A stretch of DNA of 64,000 nucleotides. Origin: Acidimicrobiia bacterium (lineage in GTDB: Bacteria > Actinomycetota > Acidimicrobiia > Acidimicrobiales > AC-14). The stretch spans positions 44,122-108,121 of the forward strand of contig JAHFUR010000011.1 of NCBI GenBank assembly GCA_023264995.1, read 5' to 3'. Each line of letters begins with the position of its first letter. Position 1 is the stretch's first letter. The notes under the pieces were generated by a model. It was given only the letters and a program-made list of their open reading frames with translations. It was not told the origin of the DNA and searched no databases. The position numbers and the translations under genes are program-made. This document shows, piece after piece, positions 43,117 through 52,017 of this stretch.

Positions 43117-43893
43117 TCAGGCCACTCCTCGCAGCTGGCGGAGGGCCTCCCCCGGGTCGGGTGCGGTCACGAGGTGCTCGCCCACCAGGGCGGCCGCATA
43201 GCCGGCATCGCGCAGCCGGACCAGATCGGCGGCGGTGCCGATCCCGGACTCGGCCACCTTGACCACCCCCCTGGGGATGCTGCGGGCCACGCGGACGGCG
43301 CGGGCCCGGTCGACCTCGAAGGTGCGCAGGTCACGCTGGTTCACGCCCATGAGGTCGGCGTGGACGACCACGGCCCGGGCCACCTCGGCCTCGTCGTGGA
43401 CCTCCACGAGAGAGGCCATGCCCAGCTCCTGGGCCAGGAGGTGGAAGCGCTTGAGCTCGTCGTCGGTGAGGGCGGCGACGATCAGCAGCACCGCGTCGGC
43501 GCCCATGATCCGGGCGTCGCAGATGTCGCGCTCGTCGACGGTGAAGTCCTTGCGCAGGACGGGGATGCTCACCGCGGCCCGGGCGGCGATGAGGTCGTCG
43601 GCCGAACCGCCGAAGAACTCGCGGTCGGTGAGCACGGAGATGGCCGAGGCGCCGGCGGCCTCGTAGGCCTTGGCCAGCACCGCCGGGTCGAGGTCGGGGG
43701 CCAGGTCGCCCTTGGACGGCGAGCGCCGCTTGATCTCGGCGATCACCGTGATCCCGTAGTGACCCAGGCCCTTGCGGAACTTGCGGGCCGGCGGCGCGGC
43801 GAGGGCCAGCTCCTTGAGGTCGCCGAGGTCGCGGGTGTCGGCCGCCGCCGCCTCCCGGTGGGCAGCGACGATGCGGTCGAGCACGGTGTCCAT
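43117..43893 (-). CDS. trpC: indole-3-glycerol phosphate synthase
   Basis: A 258-aa TIM barrel. [14 protein letters not shown] has the conserved Glu and Lys residues, then [21 protein letters not shown] (catalytic Lys), [23 protein letters not shown] and [11 protein letters not shown]. It closes the indole ring. First gene of the minus-strand trp group, divergent to a response-regulator gene with 73 bp between the starts, where the promoters must lie. Confidence 0.96.
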   Translation of the reverse strand: MDTVLDRIVAAHREAAAADTRDLGDLKELALAAPPARKFRKGLGHYGITVIAEIKRRSPSKGDLAPDLDPAVLAKAYEAAGASAISVLTDREFFGGSADDLIAARAAVSIPVLRKDFTVDERDICDARIMGADAVLLIVAALTDDELKRFHLLAQELGMASLVEVHDEAEVARAVVVHADLMGVNQRDLRTFEVDRARAVRVARSIPRGVVKVAESGIGTAADLVRLRDAGYAAALVGEHLVTAPDPGEALRQLRGVA

Positions 43894-43966
43894 CGCCCGG
43901 CAGCGTAGTGGTCACGCCGACGAGTGCAGCCCTCCGGCCCCGCCGGCGTGCGACGATGGCGGCGCC

Positions 43967-44644
43967 ATGAGCGACGCGACCATCGTGGTGGTCGAAGACG
44001 ACCGGAACATCGCCGACCTGGTCGAGCTGTACCTGCGCCAGGAGGGGTTCCGGGTCGTCCAGGCCGCCTCCGGGGAGCAGGGCATCGAGGCCGTCCGCAA
44101 CCAGCGGCCCCGGATGGTGATCCTCGACGTGGGCCTCCCTGGCGGCATGGACGGCCTGGAGGTGTGCCGCCGCCTACGGGCCGGCACCGACGTCCCGATC
44201 CTGATGCTCACCGCACGCGACGGCGAGATCGACCGCGTCCTCGGCCTCGAACTGGGCGCGGACGACTACGTGACGAAACCCTTCGCCCCCCGGGAGCTGA
44301 TCGCCAGGGTCAAGGCCATCCTGCGCCGCACCGACGGCTCGCCGAGGGACGCCGAAGCCGACGTCCTGCTGGCCGGCGACGTCGAGGTCGACCTGAAGCG
44401 CCGCGAAGCCAGGCGGGGCGGCGAGGTCGTCCCGCTCGCCACCCGGGAGTTCGACCTCCTCCGGTTCCTCACCGAGAACCTCGGCCTGGCCCTCACCCGC
44501 CAGCAGTTGCTGGACGGCGTGTGGGGCGCGGGCTGGTACGGCGACGAGCGCACCGTCGACGTCCACGTGCGCCAGCTGCGCAAGAAGCTCGGCGACGGGC
44601 TGCCCCTGGCCACGGTGTGGGGCGTCGGCTACCGGCTCGGCTGA
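43967..44644 (+). CDS. OmpR-family response regulator
   Basis: A 225-aa protein. The receiver (1-118) has E10/D11/D12, phospho-Asp D54 in MVILDVGLPGG and Lys in VTKPFAPREL. The winged helix (about 130-225) has LATREFDLLRFLTENLGLALTRQQLLDGVWG and the recognition segment ERTVDVHVRQLRKKLGD. It ends one base before the kinase ATG, which is classic coupling. It should bind DNA, possibly the promoter of the DUF692 unit 1.4 kb downstream (inference). Confidence 0.95.
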   Translation: MSDATIVVVEDDRNIADLVELYLRQEGFRVVQAASGEQGIEAVRNQRPRMVILDVGLPGGMDGLEVCRRLRAGTDVPILMLTARDGEIDRVLGLELGADDYVTKPFAPRELIARVKAILRRTDGSPRDAEADVLLAGDVEVDLKRREARRGGEVVPLATREFDLLRFLTENLGLALTRQQLLDGVWGAGWYGDERTVDVHVRQLRKKLGDGLPLATVWGVGYRLG

Positions 44645-45994
44645 ATGACCCGCCGGCTGACCCTCACGATGGTCGCAGTGGTCGCCGGCGCCCTGCTCGT
44701 GGCCACGGTGGCCACGCTGTTCGTCACCCGGCTGGAAGCGCGCGACCAGGCCCGGCGGGACCTCGGCGGCCAGGCGCAACGGCTGGCCAGGCGGATCGAG
44801 ACCGTGCAGCGAGTGGGGCTGGCCGCCGTCCAGGTGGCGCTGCGCCTCGAGGACGGCGCCGTCGTCTGCATCGGCCCGACCTGCGGGCCACGCGCCGCGG
44901 TCGCCATCCCGGCCGGGCTCACCCAGGCCGACCTCCAGGTCGAGCGCCTGCGGGCGGGCAAGGTGGTCACCGGCACCCGTGGCCGCCTGGCCTTCGCCGC
45001 CGCCCCCGCCGACCGGGGTGACGCGCTCATGGTCGTGGTCCTGACCCGGCGGGTCGAGACGTCGCCGGGCGTGCTCGGGCCCTGGTTCTTCGTCCTCATC
45101 GGGCTCACCGTGCTGGGCGCGGCGACGGTGGCGGCCAACCTCGGCCGGCGGCTGACCCGGCCGCTCCGCGAGGCCCAGGCGGTCACCAGCCGGATCGCGT
45201 CGGGCGACCTGGCCGCCCGGGTGCCGGAGAACCCCGCCGACGGCGAGGAGCTGGCCGGGCTGGCCCGTTCGATCAACGCCATGGCCGCCGGCCTCGACCG
45301 GTCCCGCGGGTTGGAGCGCCAGTTCCTGCTGTCGGTGTCGCACGACCTGCGCACACCCCTGACGTCGATCCGCGGCTTCGCCGAGGCGCTGGCCGACGGG
45401 AAGGCGCCGGACCCGGTCCGTGCCGCCGGCATCATCAGCGCCGAGGCCCGCCGGCTCGAGCGCCTCGTCGGCGACCTGCTCGAGCTGGCCAAGCTCGATG
45501 CCCGGCGCTTTTCCCTGGACGTGCGGGCCACCGACGTGGCCGAGGTCCTCACCGACACGGCCGAGGGGTTCCGGCCTGCGGCCGACGCCGCCGGGGTCGC
45601 CCTCGTCGTGGCCGGCACGCCCGCCGTGACCGCGGCCGCCGACCCCGACCGCCTGGCCCAAGTCCTGGCCAACCTGATCGAGAACGCGCTCAAGTTCGCG
45701 ACGAGCACCATCGGGGTCGGGAGCGACCGGCCCGGGCCGGGGGTCGCCGTCTGGGTCGACGACGACGGCCCGGGCATCCCGGCCGCCGACCTGGCCCATG
45801 TCTTCGAGCCGTTCTGGCAGTCGTCGCGCTCCCCGGCCCGGCAGGTCGGGACCGGGTTGGGGCTGGCCATCGTGGCTGAGCTGGTGGCGGCGATGGGCGG
45901 CTCGGTCCGTGCCGAGCCGCTGCCCGATGGTGGCACCCGGATGGTGGTCACGCTCCGGCCGTGGCGGATGGCCGCCGGCGACGGCGCGGGCTAG
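44645..45994 (+). CDS. sensor histidine kinase with CxxxxC in its extracytoplasmic loop
   Basis: A 449-aa protein. TM1 (about 7-29), an extracytoplasmic loop (about 30-144) with VVCIGPTCGPR (C75 and C80), TM2 (about 145-165), HAMP, then HisKA with SVSHDLRTPL (H233), and HATPase with NLIENALKFA, DDGPGIP and GTGLGLAIVAE. The two Cys four apart could bind metal or form a redox switch (inference). It is paired with the preceding regulator; the CxxC-protein/DUF692 unit begins 76 bp after its stop. Confidence 0.93.
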   Translation: MTRRLTLTMVAVVAGALLVATVATLFVTRLEARDQARRDLGGQAQRLARRIETVQRVGLAAVQVALRLEDGAVVCIGPTCGPRAAVAIPAGLTQADLQVERLRAGKVVTGTRGRLAFAAAPADRGDALMVVVLTRRVETSPGVLGPWFFVLIGLTVLGAATVAANLGRRLTRPLREAQAVTSRIASGDLAARVPENPADGEELAGLARSINAMAAGLDRSRGLERQFLLSVSHDLRTPLTSIRGFAEALADGKAPDPVRAAGIISAEARRLERLVGDLLELAKLDARRFSLDVRATDVAEVLTDTAEGFRPAADAAGVALVVAGTPAVTAAADPDRLAQVLANLIENALKFATSTIGVGSDRPGPGVAVWVDDDGPGIPAADLAHVFEPFWQSSRSPARQVGTGLGLAIVAELVAAMGGSVRAEPLPDGGTRMVVTLRPWRMAAGDGAG

Positions 45995-46070
45995 GCCGGC
46001 CGGCCGACGTATCAGCGGCCCGTCCCGAGGCTCAGTTCTCCGACATCCGTCGAGACAAGGAGCTTCGAAC

Positions 46071-46313
46071 ATGCAAACCGCCAAGGCCACCCCCCTCTCC
46101 GTCCGCCTTTCGGCCGACGCCCCGCTCGAGGACGTCATCGCCGTCGTCGAAGCCATCTACCGGCGCTCCGGCTGCGTGCCGTGCGGCCGCCTGAGCTTCC
46201 ACATCGTGGCCGACGAGCTCATCAACCCCGTGGTGAAGGAGCTCCAGGAGATCCCCAGCTTCCGGTCGGTGCAGATGCTGGGTGATGTCGCCGGCAAGAC
46301 CCTGGTCGGCTAG
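46071..46313 (+). CDS. small CxxC protein, candidate MNIO substrate
   Basis: An 80-aa protein with an AAGGAGC ribosome-binding site. Segments: LSVRLSADAPLEDVIAVVEA (strand-helix), SGCVPCGRLSFH with C35 and C38, then a helix ELINPVVKELQEIPSF and a strand SVQMLGD. There is no signal peptide, unlike bufferin precursors. Position right before a DUF692 gene (5 bp) suggests it is the enzyme's substrate, with the CVPCG as the modified site, or a partner that hands it metal. The regular strand/helix alternation suggests a folded domain, so precursor status is inference. Confidence 0.75.
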   Translation: MQTAKATPLSVRLSADAPLEDVIAVVEAIYRRSGCVPCGRLSFHIVADELINPVVKELQEIPSFRSVQMLGDVAGKTLVG

Positions 46314-46318
46314 TCCCA

Positions 46319-47245
46319 GTGGCTCGGGAAGCGACGGCGGCACTGAGTACCCCATCCGGGTTCCGGGCACCGGCTCCCCTCGGGGTCGGGTGCTCCTACC
46401 CGCCGTCGCTCCCCGGCGTCATCGACCGGGTCGGCGACCTCGTCGACTTCGTCGAGATCAGCCCCGACATGCTGTGCCGCCAGGTCGAGACCGGGCCCGG
46501 GCCTTCGATGACCTTCGTCGAGGAGCTCCTGGGGCCGGCGCTGGCCGCCACGGCCGGGCTCCCGACCGTGGTCCACGGGCTCGAGCTGTCGATCGGTACC
46601 GCGTCGGGATGGAACCAGGACTACGTCGACCTTCTCGACCGCTTCGCCATGCTGCGCCCGTTCCCCTGGCACAGCGAGCACCTCGGCTTCACCATGGTGG
46701 CCGGCGCCGACGGCAGGCCGGTGCAGACGGGGGTGCCGCTCCCCTTGCCCTTCACCCGGCAGGCCCTCGACGTCGTGGTCCCGCGCGCCGCGGCCATGGC
46801 GGCGCGCTACGGCGTGCCCTTCCTCCTCGAGAACGCGGCGTACTACCTCCGGCGCCTCCCGGCCGACCCCGGCTGGGACGAGATCTCCTTCCTGAACGCA
46901 CTGACAGCCGAGAGCTCGTGCGGCCTCCTCCTGGACCTCTACAACCTGTACTGCAACAGCGTGAACCACCACTTCGACCCCCTTGCCGCCCTCCAGCGGG
47001 TGCGGCTCGACCGGGTGGTGGAAGTCCACGTCGCCGGCGGCTTCGAGGAGGCGGGGTTCCGGCTCGACTCCCACAGCGACGCCATGCCGCCCGAGGTCCG
47101 GGAGATGGTGGCGTGGCTCCTGCCTCGCGCCCCGAACCTGGCCGGGCTGGTCTTCGAGGTCCAGGAGCCGGCGCTGCCCGCCTTCGGCGTCGATGCCCTC
47201 CGCGCCGAGCTGACGTGGCTGCGCACGGCCTGGGACCGACGGTGA
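46319..47245 (+). CDS. DUF692 / MNIO family oxidase (BufB/MbnB-like)
   Basis: A 308-aa TIM-barrel protein of the multinuclear non-heme iron oxidase family. Ligand-type residues are visible in family order: E46 (FVEISPD), H86 (VHGLELS), H118/E120/H121 (WHSEHLGF), E171-N172 (LLENAAYY), D206/N209 (LLDLYNLY), E235/H237 (EVHVAGG), D250/H252 (DSHSD), E280 (FEVQEP). Known members modify Cys or Asp in ribosomal peptides (methanobactin, bufferin, TglA, ChrA). GTG start 5 bp after the CxxC gene. Its TGA overlaps the next GTG (GTGA), so all three genes are coupled. Confidence 0.93.
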   Translation: MAREATAALSTPSGFRAPAPLGVGCSYPPSLPGVIDRVGDLVDFVEISPDMLCRQVETGPGPSMTFVEELLGPALAATAGLPTVVHGLELSIGTASGWNQDYVDLLDRFAMLRPFPWHSEHLGFTMVAGADGRPVQTGVPLPLPFTRQALDVVVPRAAAMAARYGVPFLLENAAYYLRRLPADPGWDEISFLNALTAESSCGLLLDLYNLYCNSVNHHFDPLAALQRVRLDRVVEVHVAGGFEEAGFRLDSHSDAMPPEVREMVAWLLPRAPNLAGLVFEVQEPALPAFGVDALRAELTWLRTAWDRR

Positions 47246-47979
47246 GCCTCGACGGGTGGCAGGTGGCGCTGGCCGGGCTCGTCTCCGGCGCCGCCGGCGC
47301 CGCCGGCGCCGGGGGCGGCGACCTGACCGCCGACGAGCACCGCTGGCTGGAGGAACAGGCGGGGTCGGACGGGCTGCTGCTGACGACCGAGGTCGGCCGG
47401 TGGTGGCGAACATTCCGGATCCGGTCGTCGGCCCCGCTGACGGTCGCCGCCCTCGCCGCGGACGCGCCGGCCGTTCTCGACCGCTATCTCGACCACCACG
47501 CCGAGGCCAGCTCGTTCTTCCTCGCCGAGGCCGGCCAGTTCCTGGACTTCGTCGCCGGGGCCCACGAGGCGGTGCCGGGCCCTCCCGCCCTGGTCACGTC
47601 GGTAGTCGCGCTCGAACGGGCCATGCTCGAGCTGGTCGAGGCGGGGCCGACTGCGCCGCCGGGCGCGGGCCCCGGCCTCGGCGCCGTGGCCCGCCACCCG
47701 CGGGCGACGATGGTCGAGATGGCCTCCCCACCCGCGGCCACGCTCGCCGCTCTCCTGACCGGGGGCCGCCCGCCCGAGCCCGGCGGCGGGCCCTTCTGGC
47801 TCCTGGTCGCGCCCGGCATAGCCGGCTTCGTGCGAGCGGCGACCGCCGGCGAGGCCCGCCTCTGGCAGTCGATGGGCGAGCAGCCGGTCACGCCCGGCGG
47901 GGACGACCGGACGGCGCTCCTGCGGCTCTGGGCCGCCGGCGCAGTCCTGGCGTACGCCGATCCGCCGATCGGCGCGTGA
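47242..47979 (+). CDS. BufC/DUF2063-like partner protein of the MNIO
   Basis: A 245-aa protein, GTG start overlapping the MNIO stop. An Ala/Gly-rich N-terminal part (about 15-28, AGAAGAGGG) is followed by a helical region whose pattern (LDRYLDHHAEASSFFLAEAGQFLDFVAGAHEAVPG...LVTSVVALERAMLEL) resembles the DUF2063/BufC partner: helical DNA-binding-like domain, then Y-x-x-x-H-P..S..F and an ...LE-x-A segment. Such partners bring the peptide to the oxidase. The similarity is by pattern and is distant. It ends 27 bp from a convergent lipoprotein gene. Confidence 0.65.
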   Translation: MSLDGWQVALAGLVSGAAGAAGAGGGDLTADEHRWLEEQAGSDGLLLTTEVGRWWRTFRIRSSAPLTVAALAADAPAVLDRYLDHHAEASSFFLAEAGQFLDFVAGAHEAVPGPPALVTSVVALERAMLELVEAGPTAPPGAGPGLGAVARHPRATMVEMASPPAATLAALLTGGRPPEPGGGPFWLLVAPGIAGFVRAATAGEARLWQSMGEQPVTPGGDDRTALLRLWAAGAVLAYADPPIGA

Positions 47980-48006
47980 CCCGCGCCCCGCGGATCGTCT
48001 GGCCTG

Positions 48007-48852
48007 CTACCGGGCCTTCGTGGTGGTCGTGGCCGGCGGGGGGACAGGCGGGCCGCAGGCGGGCAGCTTGAACGACGTGATGCCGGCGCCCACGGTAAGC
48101 GAGATGGTGTCGGCGCCCTCGGCGGCGCAGCGGATGGCCCAGGTGGCCGAACCGTTCCCGTCGGTGACGGCCTGGGGGGCCGACTCCAGCAGGATGCCGG
48201 CGGCGGGCGAGAGCACCAGGATGACCCCGGGCCGCGGCGTGACCAGGGGCCGGCCCTGGTCGTCGACCCGGCCGATCCCCACCTGCACGGTGACCGTCGC
48301 CGGCTGGTCGACTCGTGGCGGGTTCGGGTTCACGACCGCGGTGAGGCGCTCGCCGCCGCCGCCCGGCATCTTGAGGTCGAACGTCTTGCGGTCGTTGGCA
48401 CCGAGGAAGAACGCCTCCACCGGCGACGGCCCGAGGTCGGGCGCCTTGAAGGCCCGGACCCGGTAGGAGCCGCCGAGGACCGAACCGAGGTTCCACGACC
48501 CACCGCCGGCGGTGACGACGTCGGTAGTGGCCACGGCTTTGCCCACGATCCGCTCGACCCGCACCGTGGCGCCGTCGACCGGGCCGGCCGGGCCGGAGAC
48601 CGTGCCGCCGATGCTGGCGTTGCCCGGGCCAAGCCCCAGCAGTGTCGTCGCGGTCGTGGTCGGGCGGGCCGTGCTCGAGGTGCTGGTCGGGCGCACCGTC
48701 GTCGCCGGCGCCGGCTTCGTGGTGGCCGTCGTCGTCGGGGTGGTGGTCTCGGCCGGGGCGGTCGGCGGCGGCGCCGCCGTCGGCTTCGAGCCACCGCACG
48801 CCGCGGCCGCCATCAGCAGCGCGCCGACCAGGGCCATCGTGAAGCGACGCAC
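48007..48852 (-). CDS. lipoprotein, unknown, with Thr/Pro-rich linker
   Basis: A 281-aa protein. RRFTMALVGALLMAAAACGG is a lipoprotein signal with the lipobox Cys at AAAC. A Thr/Pro-rich linker (about 30-75) would span the wall. Two beta-sandwich-like parts follow: SIGGTVSGPAGPVDGATVRVER (carboxypeptidase-regulatory-like, 'CarboxypepD_reg' pattern) and a second region ending with CAAEGADTISLTVGAG. It starts GTG, two bases after the ygfZ stop. Function unknown. Confidence 0.75.
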   Translation of the reverse strand: MRRFTMALVGALLMAAAACGGSKPTAAPPPTAPAETTTPTTTATTKPAPATTVRPTSTSSTARPTTTATTLLGLGPGNASIGGTVSGPAGPVDGATVRVERIVGKAVATTDVVTAGGGSWNLGSVLGGSYRVRAFKAPDLGPSPVEAFFLGANDRKTFDLKMPGGGGERLTAVVNPNPPRVDQPATVTVQVGIGRVDDQGRPLVTPRPGVILVLSPAAGILLESAPQAVTDGNGSATWAIRCAAEGADTISLTVGAGITSFKLPACGPPVPPPATTTTKAR

Positions 48853-48854
48853 CC

Positions 48855-49748
48855 TCAGGGCACCAGCGGCAGGGCCTCGACCCTGGCCGAGGACGTCCCA
48901 CCGTCCCACTCAACGACCACCTCGGCCGGAGGCTCCACGGCTCGGCCGATCGAGGCCAGGGCCACCGCCGCCCCCACCCGGGGCGAGAACGCCACGCTTG
49001 TCAGGTGGCCGACCTCCTTGCCGCCGGCGTGCACCGTCGCCCCCACCGGCGGGGTCGGCCCGGCCGCGAGGACGATGCCCCTGAGCCGGCGCGGGACGTT
49101 GCCACCCCGGGAATCGATCCTCGCCACCAGCTCCTGGCCCGTGTAGCAGCCCTTGGTGAAGCTCACCGAGCGGTCGACCACGCCGGCCTCGGCCGGGATG
49201 GTGCTCTCGTCCAGCTCGCGGCCCATGACCGGGATGCCCGCCTCGATCCGCACGGCTTCGTAGGCCTCGTGGGAGCACATGGGCACGCCGGGCGGCGCGG
49301 CCGCGGCTGGGCCCACCAGGTCGGCGCCGGCCAAGCCGGGCCAGTCGGCGACCACGACGGTGCCCGTACCACCGCCGGCCAGCTCGTGGGCCTGCGGGCC
49401 ACGGACAGCCACGCACCTCCAGTCGAGCGGGTCGAGGTCGCACTTGACCCGGAGCTTGAACCGGTTCAGCCGCTCGATCACCGCCGGCCCGAAGCCGGCA
49501 TCGGTCTCCAGGACCACCTCCTCCTCGCTGGTCCGCAGCACCCGGAGGAAGGCCACCACCTTGCCCTGGGGCTGCAACAGCAGCGCCCAGGTGGACGCGC
49601 CGGCGGCCAGGCCGAGCACGTCCTGGGAGAGCTGGCCCTGGAGGAACTTCAGCACGTCGGCGCCGGCAGCCCGGACGAAGTCCCGGGGTAGCTCGACGGC
49701 GCCCGCGGCCACGCGGAACGCCTCGTAGTCCTGGCTCAGATCGGTCAT
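48855..49748 (-). CDS. ygfZ: YgfZ/GcvT-type folate-binding protein
   Basis: A 297-aa protein. The signature KGCYTGQE (199-206) with its essential Cys C201 identifies YgfZ, a tetrahydrofolate-binding protein that supports iron-sulfur enzyme repair or assembly. LQGQLSQDV near residue 40 is typical of its N-terminus. ATG overlaps the trpE stop by four bases. It is metabolically unrelated to its neighbours, so the coupling is positional. Confidence 0.92.
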   Translation of the reverse strand: MTDLSQDYEAFRVAAGAVELPRDFVRAAGADVLKFLQGQLSQDVLGLAAGASTWALLLQPQGKVVAFLRVLRTSEEEVVLETDAGFGPAVIERLNRFKLRVKCDLDPLDWRCVAVRGPQAHELAGGGTGTVVVADWPGLAGADLVGPAAAAPPGVPMCSHEAYEAVRIEAGIPVMGRELDESTIPAEAGVVDRSVSFTKGCYTGQELVARIDSRGGNVPRRLRGIVLAAGPTPPVGATVHAGGKEVGHLTSVAFSPRVGAAVALASIGRAVEPPAEVVVEWDGGTSSARVEALPLVP

Positions 49749-51295
49749 GGGGCGGGCACAGCTCCTGGGTCGACGGGCACGTTGGCGATGTCGGCGAGCC
49801 GCATCCGCCGGGCAGCAGGGACGGCGGCAAGAAGGGCGGCGGCCTTGTTCCGGCACTCCTCGTCCTCGGCTTCGGGGTCGCTGTCGGCGACGATCCCGGC
49901 GCCGGCCTGCACCGACGCCCGGCCGTCGGCGGTGACGAGCATGGTGCGGATGGCGATGGCCGTGTCGAGGTTGCCCGAGAAGTCGAGGTAGCCGACCACG
50001 CCGGCGTAGGGGCCACGCTTGGTCGGCTCCAGCGAGTCGATGATCTCCATGGCCCGGACCTTGGGCGCCCCCGACACGGTGCCGGCCGGGAGGGTGGCCC
50101 GGAGGACGTCGATCGGGCCCTTGCCGGGCTTCAGCTCACCCGACACCTGCGAGGTCAGGTGCATCACGTGGCTGTACCGCTCCAGCGTCATCAGCTCGTC
50201 GACCGTCTCGGTACCGAACTGCACGACCCGCCCCACGTCGTTGCGGGCCAGGTCGACGAGCATGATGTGCTCGGCCACCTCCTTGGGGTGCTCGACGAGC
50301 TCGCCGGCCAGCCGGCGGTCCTCCTCAGGGGTGCGCCCCCGCCGGCGGGTACCGGCAATGGGCCGGGACACCACCTTGTTGTCGCGGAGCTGCACCATGG
50401 GCTCGGGCGACGACCCGACGACGGTCACGTCGGGGTGGCGCAGGAAGTACATGTAGGGGCTGGGGTTGACCTGGCGCAGGACCCGGTAGACGTCGAAGGG
50501 GTCGGCGTCGAGGTCGAGGTCGAACCGCTGCGACAGCACGACCTGGAAGATGTCACCGGCCAGGATGTGCTCCTTGGCCACGGCGACCGCGTCGCAATAG
50601 GCCCGGGTGCCCACCGTGGAGCGGACCTCGGGCAACGGGTCGGCCGGGTCGGGCGGCACCGCCGGCCGGTAGGCCAACGGCCGGCCCAGGTCAGCCGCCG
50701 CCACGCCCAGGCGCCCGACGGCCAGGTCGTAGGCCACGTCGAGCTGGGCGGGAGTGGCACCGGGCTCGACCAGCACGTTCTCGATCAGGCAGACCCGCTG
50801 GCGCCAGTGGTCGAAGGCCGCCAGGTGGCCGATGACCGACAGGACGGCGTCGGGCAGGCCGAGGTCGTCGGGCGGCGGGTGGAGCAGGCGCTCGACCTCC
50901 CGGACCACGTCGTAACCGAGGAAGCCGACGACCCCACCGTGCAGCGGCGGCAGGTCGGGCAGGACCGGTGAGCGGTGCACGGCCAGGAGGCCCTCCAGGG
51001 CGGCCAGCACGCCCCGGTCGAGGGGCACACCCTCGGGCAGCCGTCCCGAGACGTCGATCACCCCGTTGCGGGCCACGAGGACCAGGGAGGGGTCGCGGCC
51101 GACGAAGGAGAACCGGCCCCAGGTATCGCCGTTGTCGACCGACTCCAGGAGGAACCCACTGCCGGTGGGGCCGACGAGCTTCAGGAACGCCGAGACCGGC
51201 GTCTCGAGGTCCGAGACCACCTCACGCCACACCGGCACCACGGTGTGGCCCGCGGCGAGGGCGTGGAACTCGGCCCTACCGGGTCGCACCGTCAC
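49745..51295 (-). CDS. trpE: anthranilate synthase component I
   Basis: A 516-aa chorismate enzyme. The N-terminal domain has SAFLKLVG and [15 protein letters not shown] ligand loops (feedback Trp site LLES). The catalytic part has [56 protein letters not shown], and [18 protein letters not shown]. It produces anthranilate with a glutamine amidotransferase (trpG), which is not visible here. GTG start overlaps the hisI stop (GTGA). Confidence 0.95.
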   Translation of the reverse strand: MTVRPGRAEFHALAAGHTVVPVWREVVSDLETPVSAFLKLVGPTGSGFLLESVDNGDTWGRFSFVGRDPSLVLVARNGVIDVSGRLPEGVPLDRGVLAALEGLLAVHRSPVLPDLPPLHGGVVGFLGYDVVREVERLLHPPPDDLGLPDAVLSVIGHLAAFDHWRQRVCLIENVLVEPGATPAQLDVAYDLAVGRLGVAAADLGRPLAYRPAVPPDPADPLPEVRSTVGTRAYCDAVAVAKEHILAGDIFQVVLSQRFDLDLDADPFDVYRVLRQVNPSPYMYFLRHPDVTVVGSSPEPMVQLRDNKVVSRPIAGTRRRGRTPEEDRRLAGELVEHPKEVAEHIMLVDLARNDVGRVVQFGTETVDELMTLERYSHVMHLTSQVSGELKPGKGPIDVLRATLPAGTVSGAPKVRAMEIIDSLEPTKRGPYAGVVGYLDFSGNLDTAIAIRTMLVTADGRASVQAGAGIVADSDPEAEDEECRNKAAALLAAVPAARRMRLADIANVPVDPGAVPAP

Positions 51296-51693
51296 CCGGA
51301 TCGATGGGCGCTGCGCTCCTCCGCCTCCGCCTCGGTGCTCGCGCCGAACGCCCGGTAGAAGCAGGTCCGCTCGCCGGTGTGGCAGGCGCCGCGGCCCTCT
51401 TGTTCGACCACGAGGAGCAGGGTGTCACCGTCGCAGTCGTAGTAGGCCTCGCGCACGAACTGGCGGTCGCCCGAGGTCTCCCCCTTGCACCAGTACTCCT
51501 GGCGGGAACGGCTCCAGAACCACGTCCGCCCGGTCTCCAACGTGCGCCGCAACGAGTCCGAGTTCATCCACGCCATCATCAGCACCTGGCCGGTGCCGAC
51601 CTCTTGCACGATGGCAGGGACCAGGCCCTCGGCGTTGTAGGTGACGTTGGCGAGATCCTCGTCGCGGGCGGAGATGGGAGTGGAGACCGGCAC
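51292..51693 (-). CDS. hisI: phosphoribosyl-AMP cyclohydrolase
   Basis: A 133-aa enzyme. [37 protein letters not shown] and [30 protein letters not shown] carry the Zn/Mg-binding Cys and Asp residues of HisI. Only the cyclohydrolase domain is present; the HisE pyrophosphohydrolase is not fused and not found in the window. It is separated from the other his genes by glgC, glgA and groES. Confidence 0.95.
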   Translation of the reverse strand: MPVSTPISARDEDLANVTYNAEGLVPAIVQEVGTGQVLMMAWMNSDSLRRTLETGRTWFWSRSRQEYWCKGETSGDRQFVREAYYDCDGDTLLLVVEQEGRGACHTGERTCFYRAFGASTEAEAEERSAHRSG

Positions 51694-51702
51694 CCACCCA
51701 GC

Positions 51703-52017
51703 CTACAAGTAGAGCCCTGTGCCACCTTCGATGCGTTCGGAGGCCACGGCGTGGATGTCGCGCTCGCGCAGGATCAGGTAGTCCTCGCCCCGCACCTCGA
51801 CCTCGTAGCGGTCCTCCGGGTTGAACAGCACGCTGTCGCCGGGCTCGATGTTGCGGACCTGCGGGCCGATGGCCACCACCTCGGCCCAGGCCAGGCGCTT
51901 GGAGATCTGGGCCGTGGCCGGGATGAGGATGCCGCCGCGGCTGGCCCGCTCCCCGTCGTTGAGGGGGATGTGGACCAGCAACCGGTCGTTGAGCATGGTG
52001 ATCGGCTGCTTGGTCAT
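51703..52017 (-). CDS. groES: GroES-type co-chaperonin
   Basis: A 104-aa protein. LNDRLLVHIP, then GGILIPATAQISKRLAWAEVVAIGP (mobile loop followed by the beta-barrel core) and GDSVLFNPEDRYEVEVRGEDYLILRERDI are GroES features. The usual KPL-x-DR start is replaced by ITMLNDRLLV, and the mobile loop (GERASRGGILIP) is plausible for GroEL contact. groEL is not in the window. Its ATG overlaps the glgA stop by four bases. Confidence 0.88.
   Translation of the reverse strand: MTKQPITMLNDRLLVHIPLNDGERASRGGILIPATAQISKRLAWAEVVAIGPQVRNIEPGDSVLFNPEDRYEVEVRGEDYLILRERDIHAVASERIEGGTGLYL

Noticed and set aside
47288..47320. GCC/GGC repeats at the start of the BufC-like gene as a microsatellite element
   Set aside because: It encodes an Ala/Gly linker in frame and is explained by composition.
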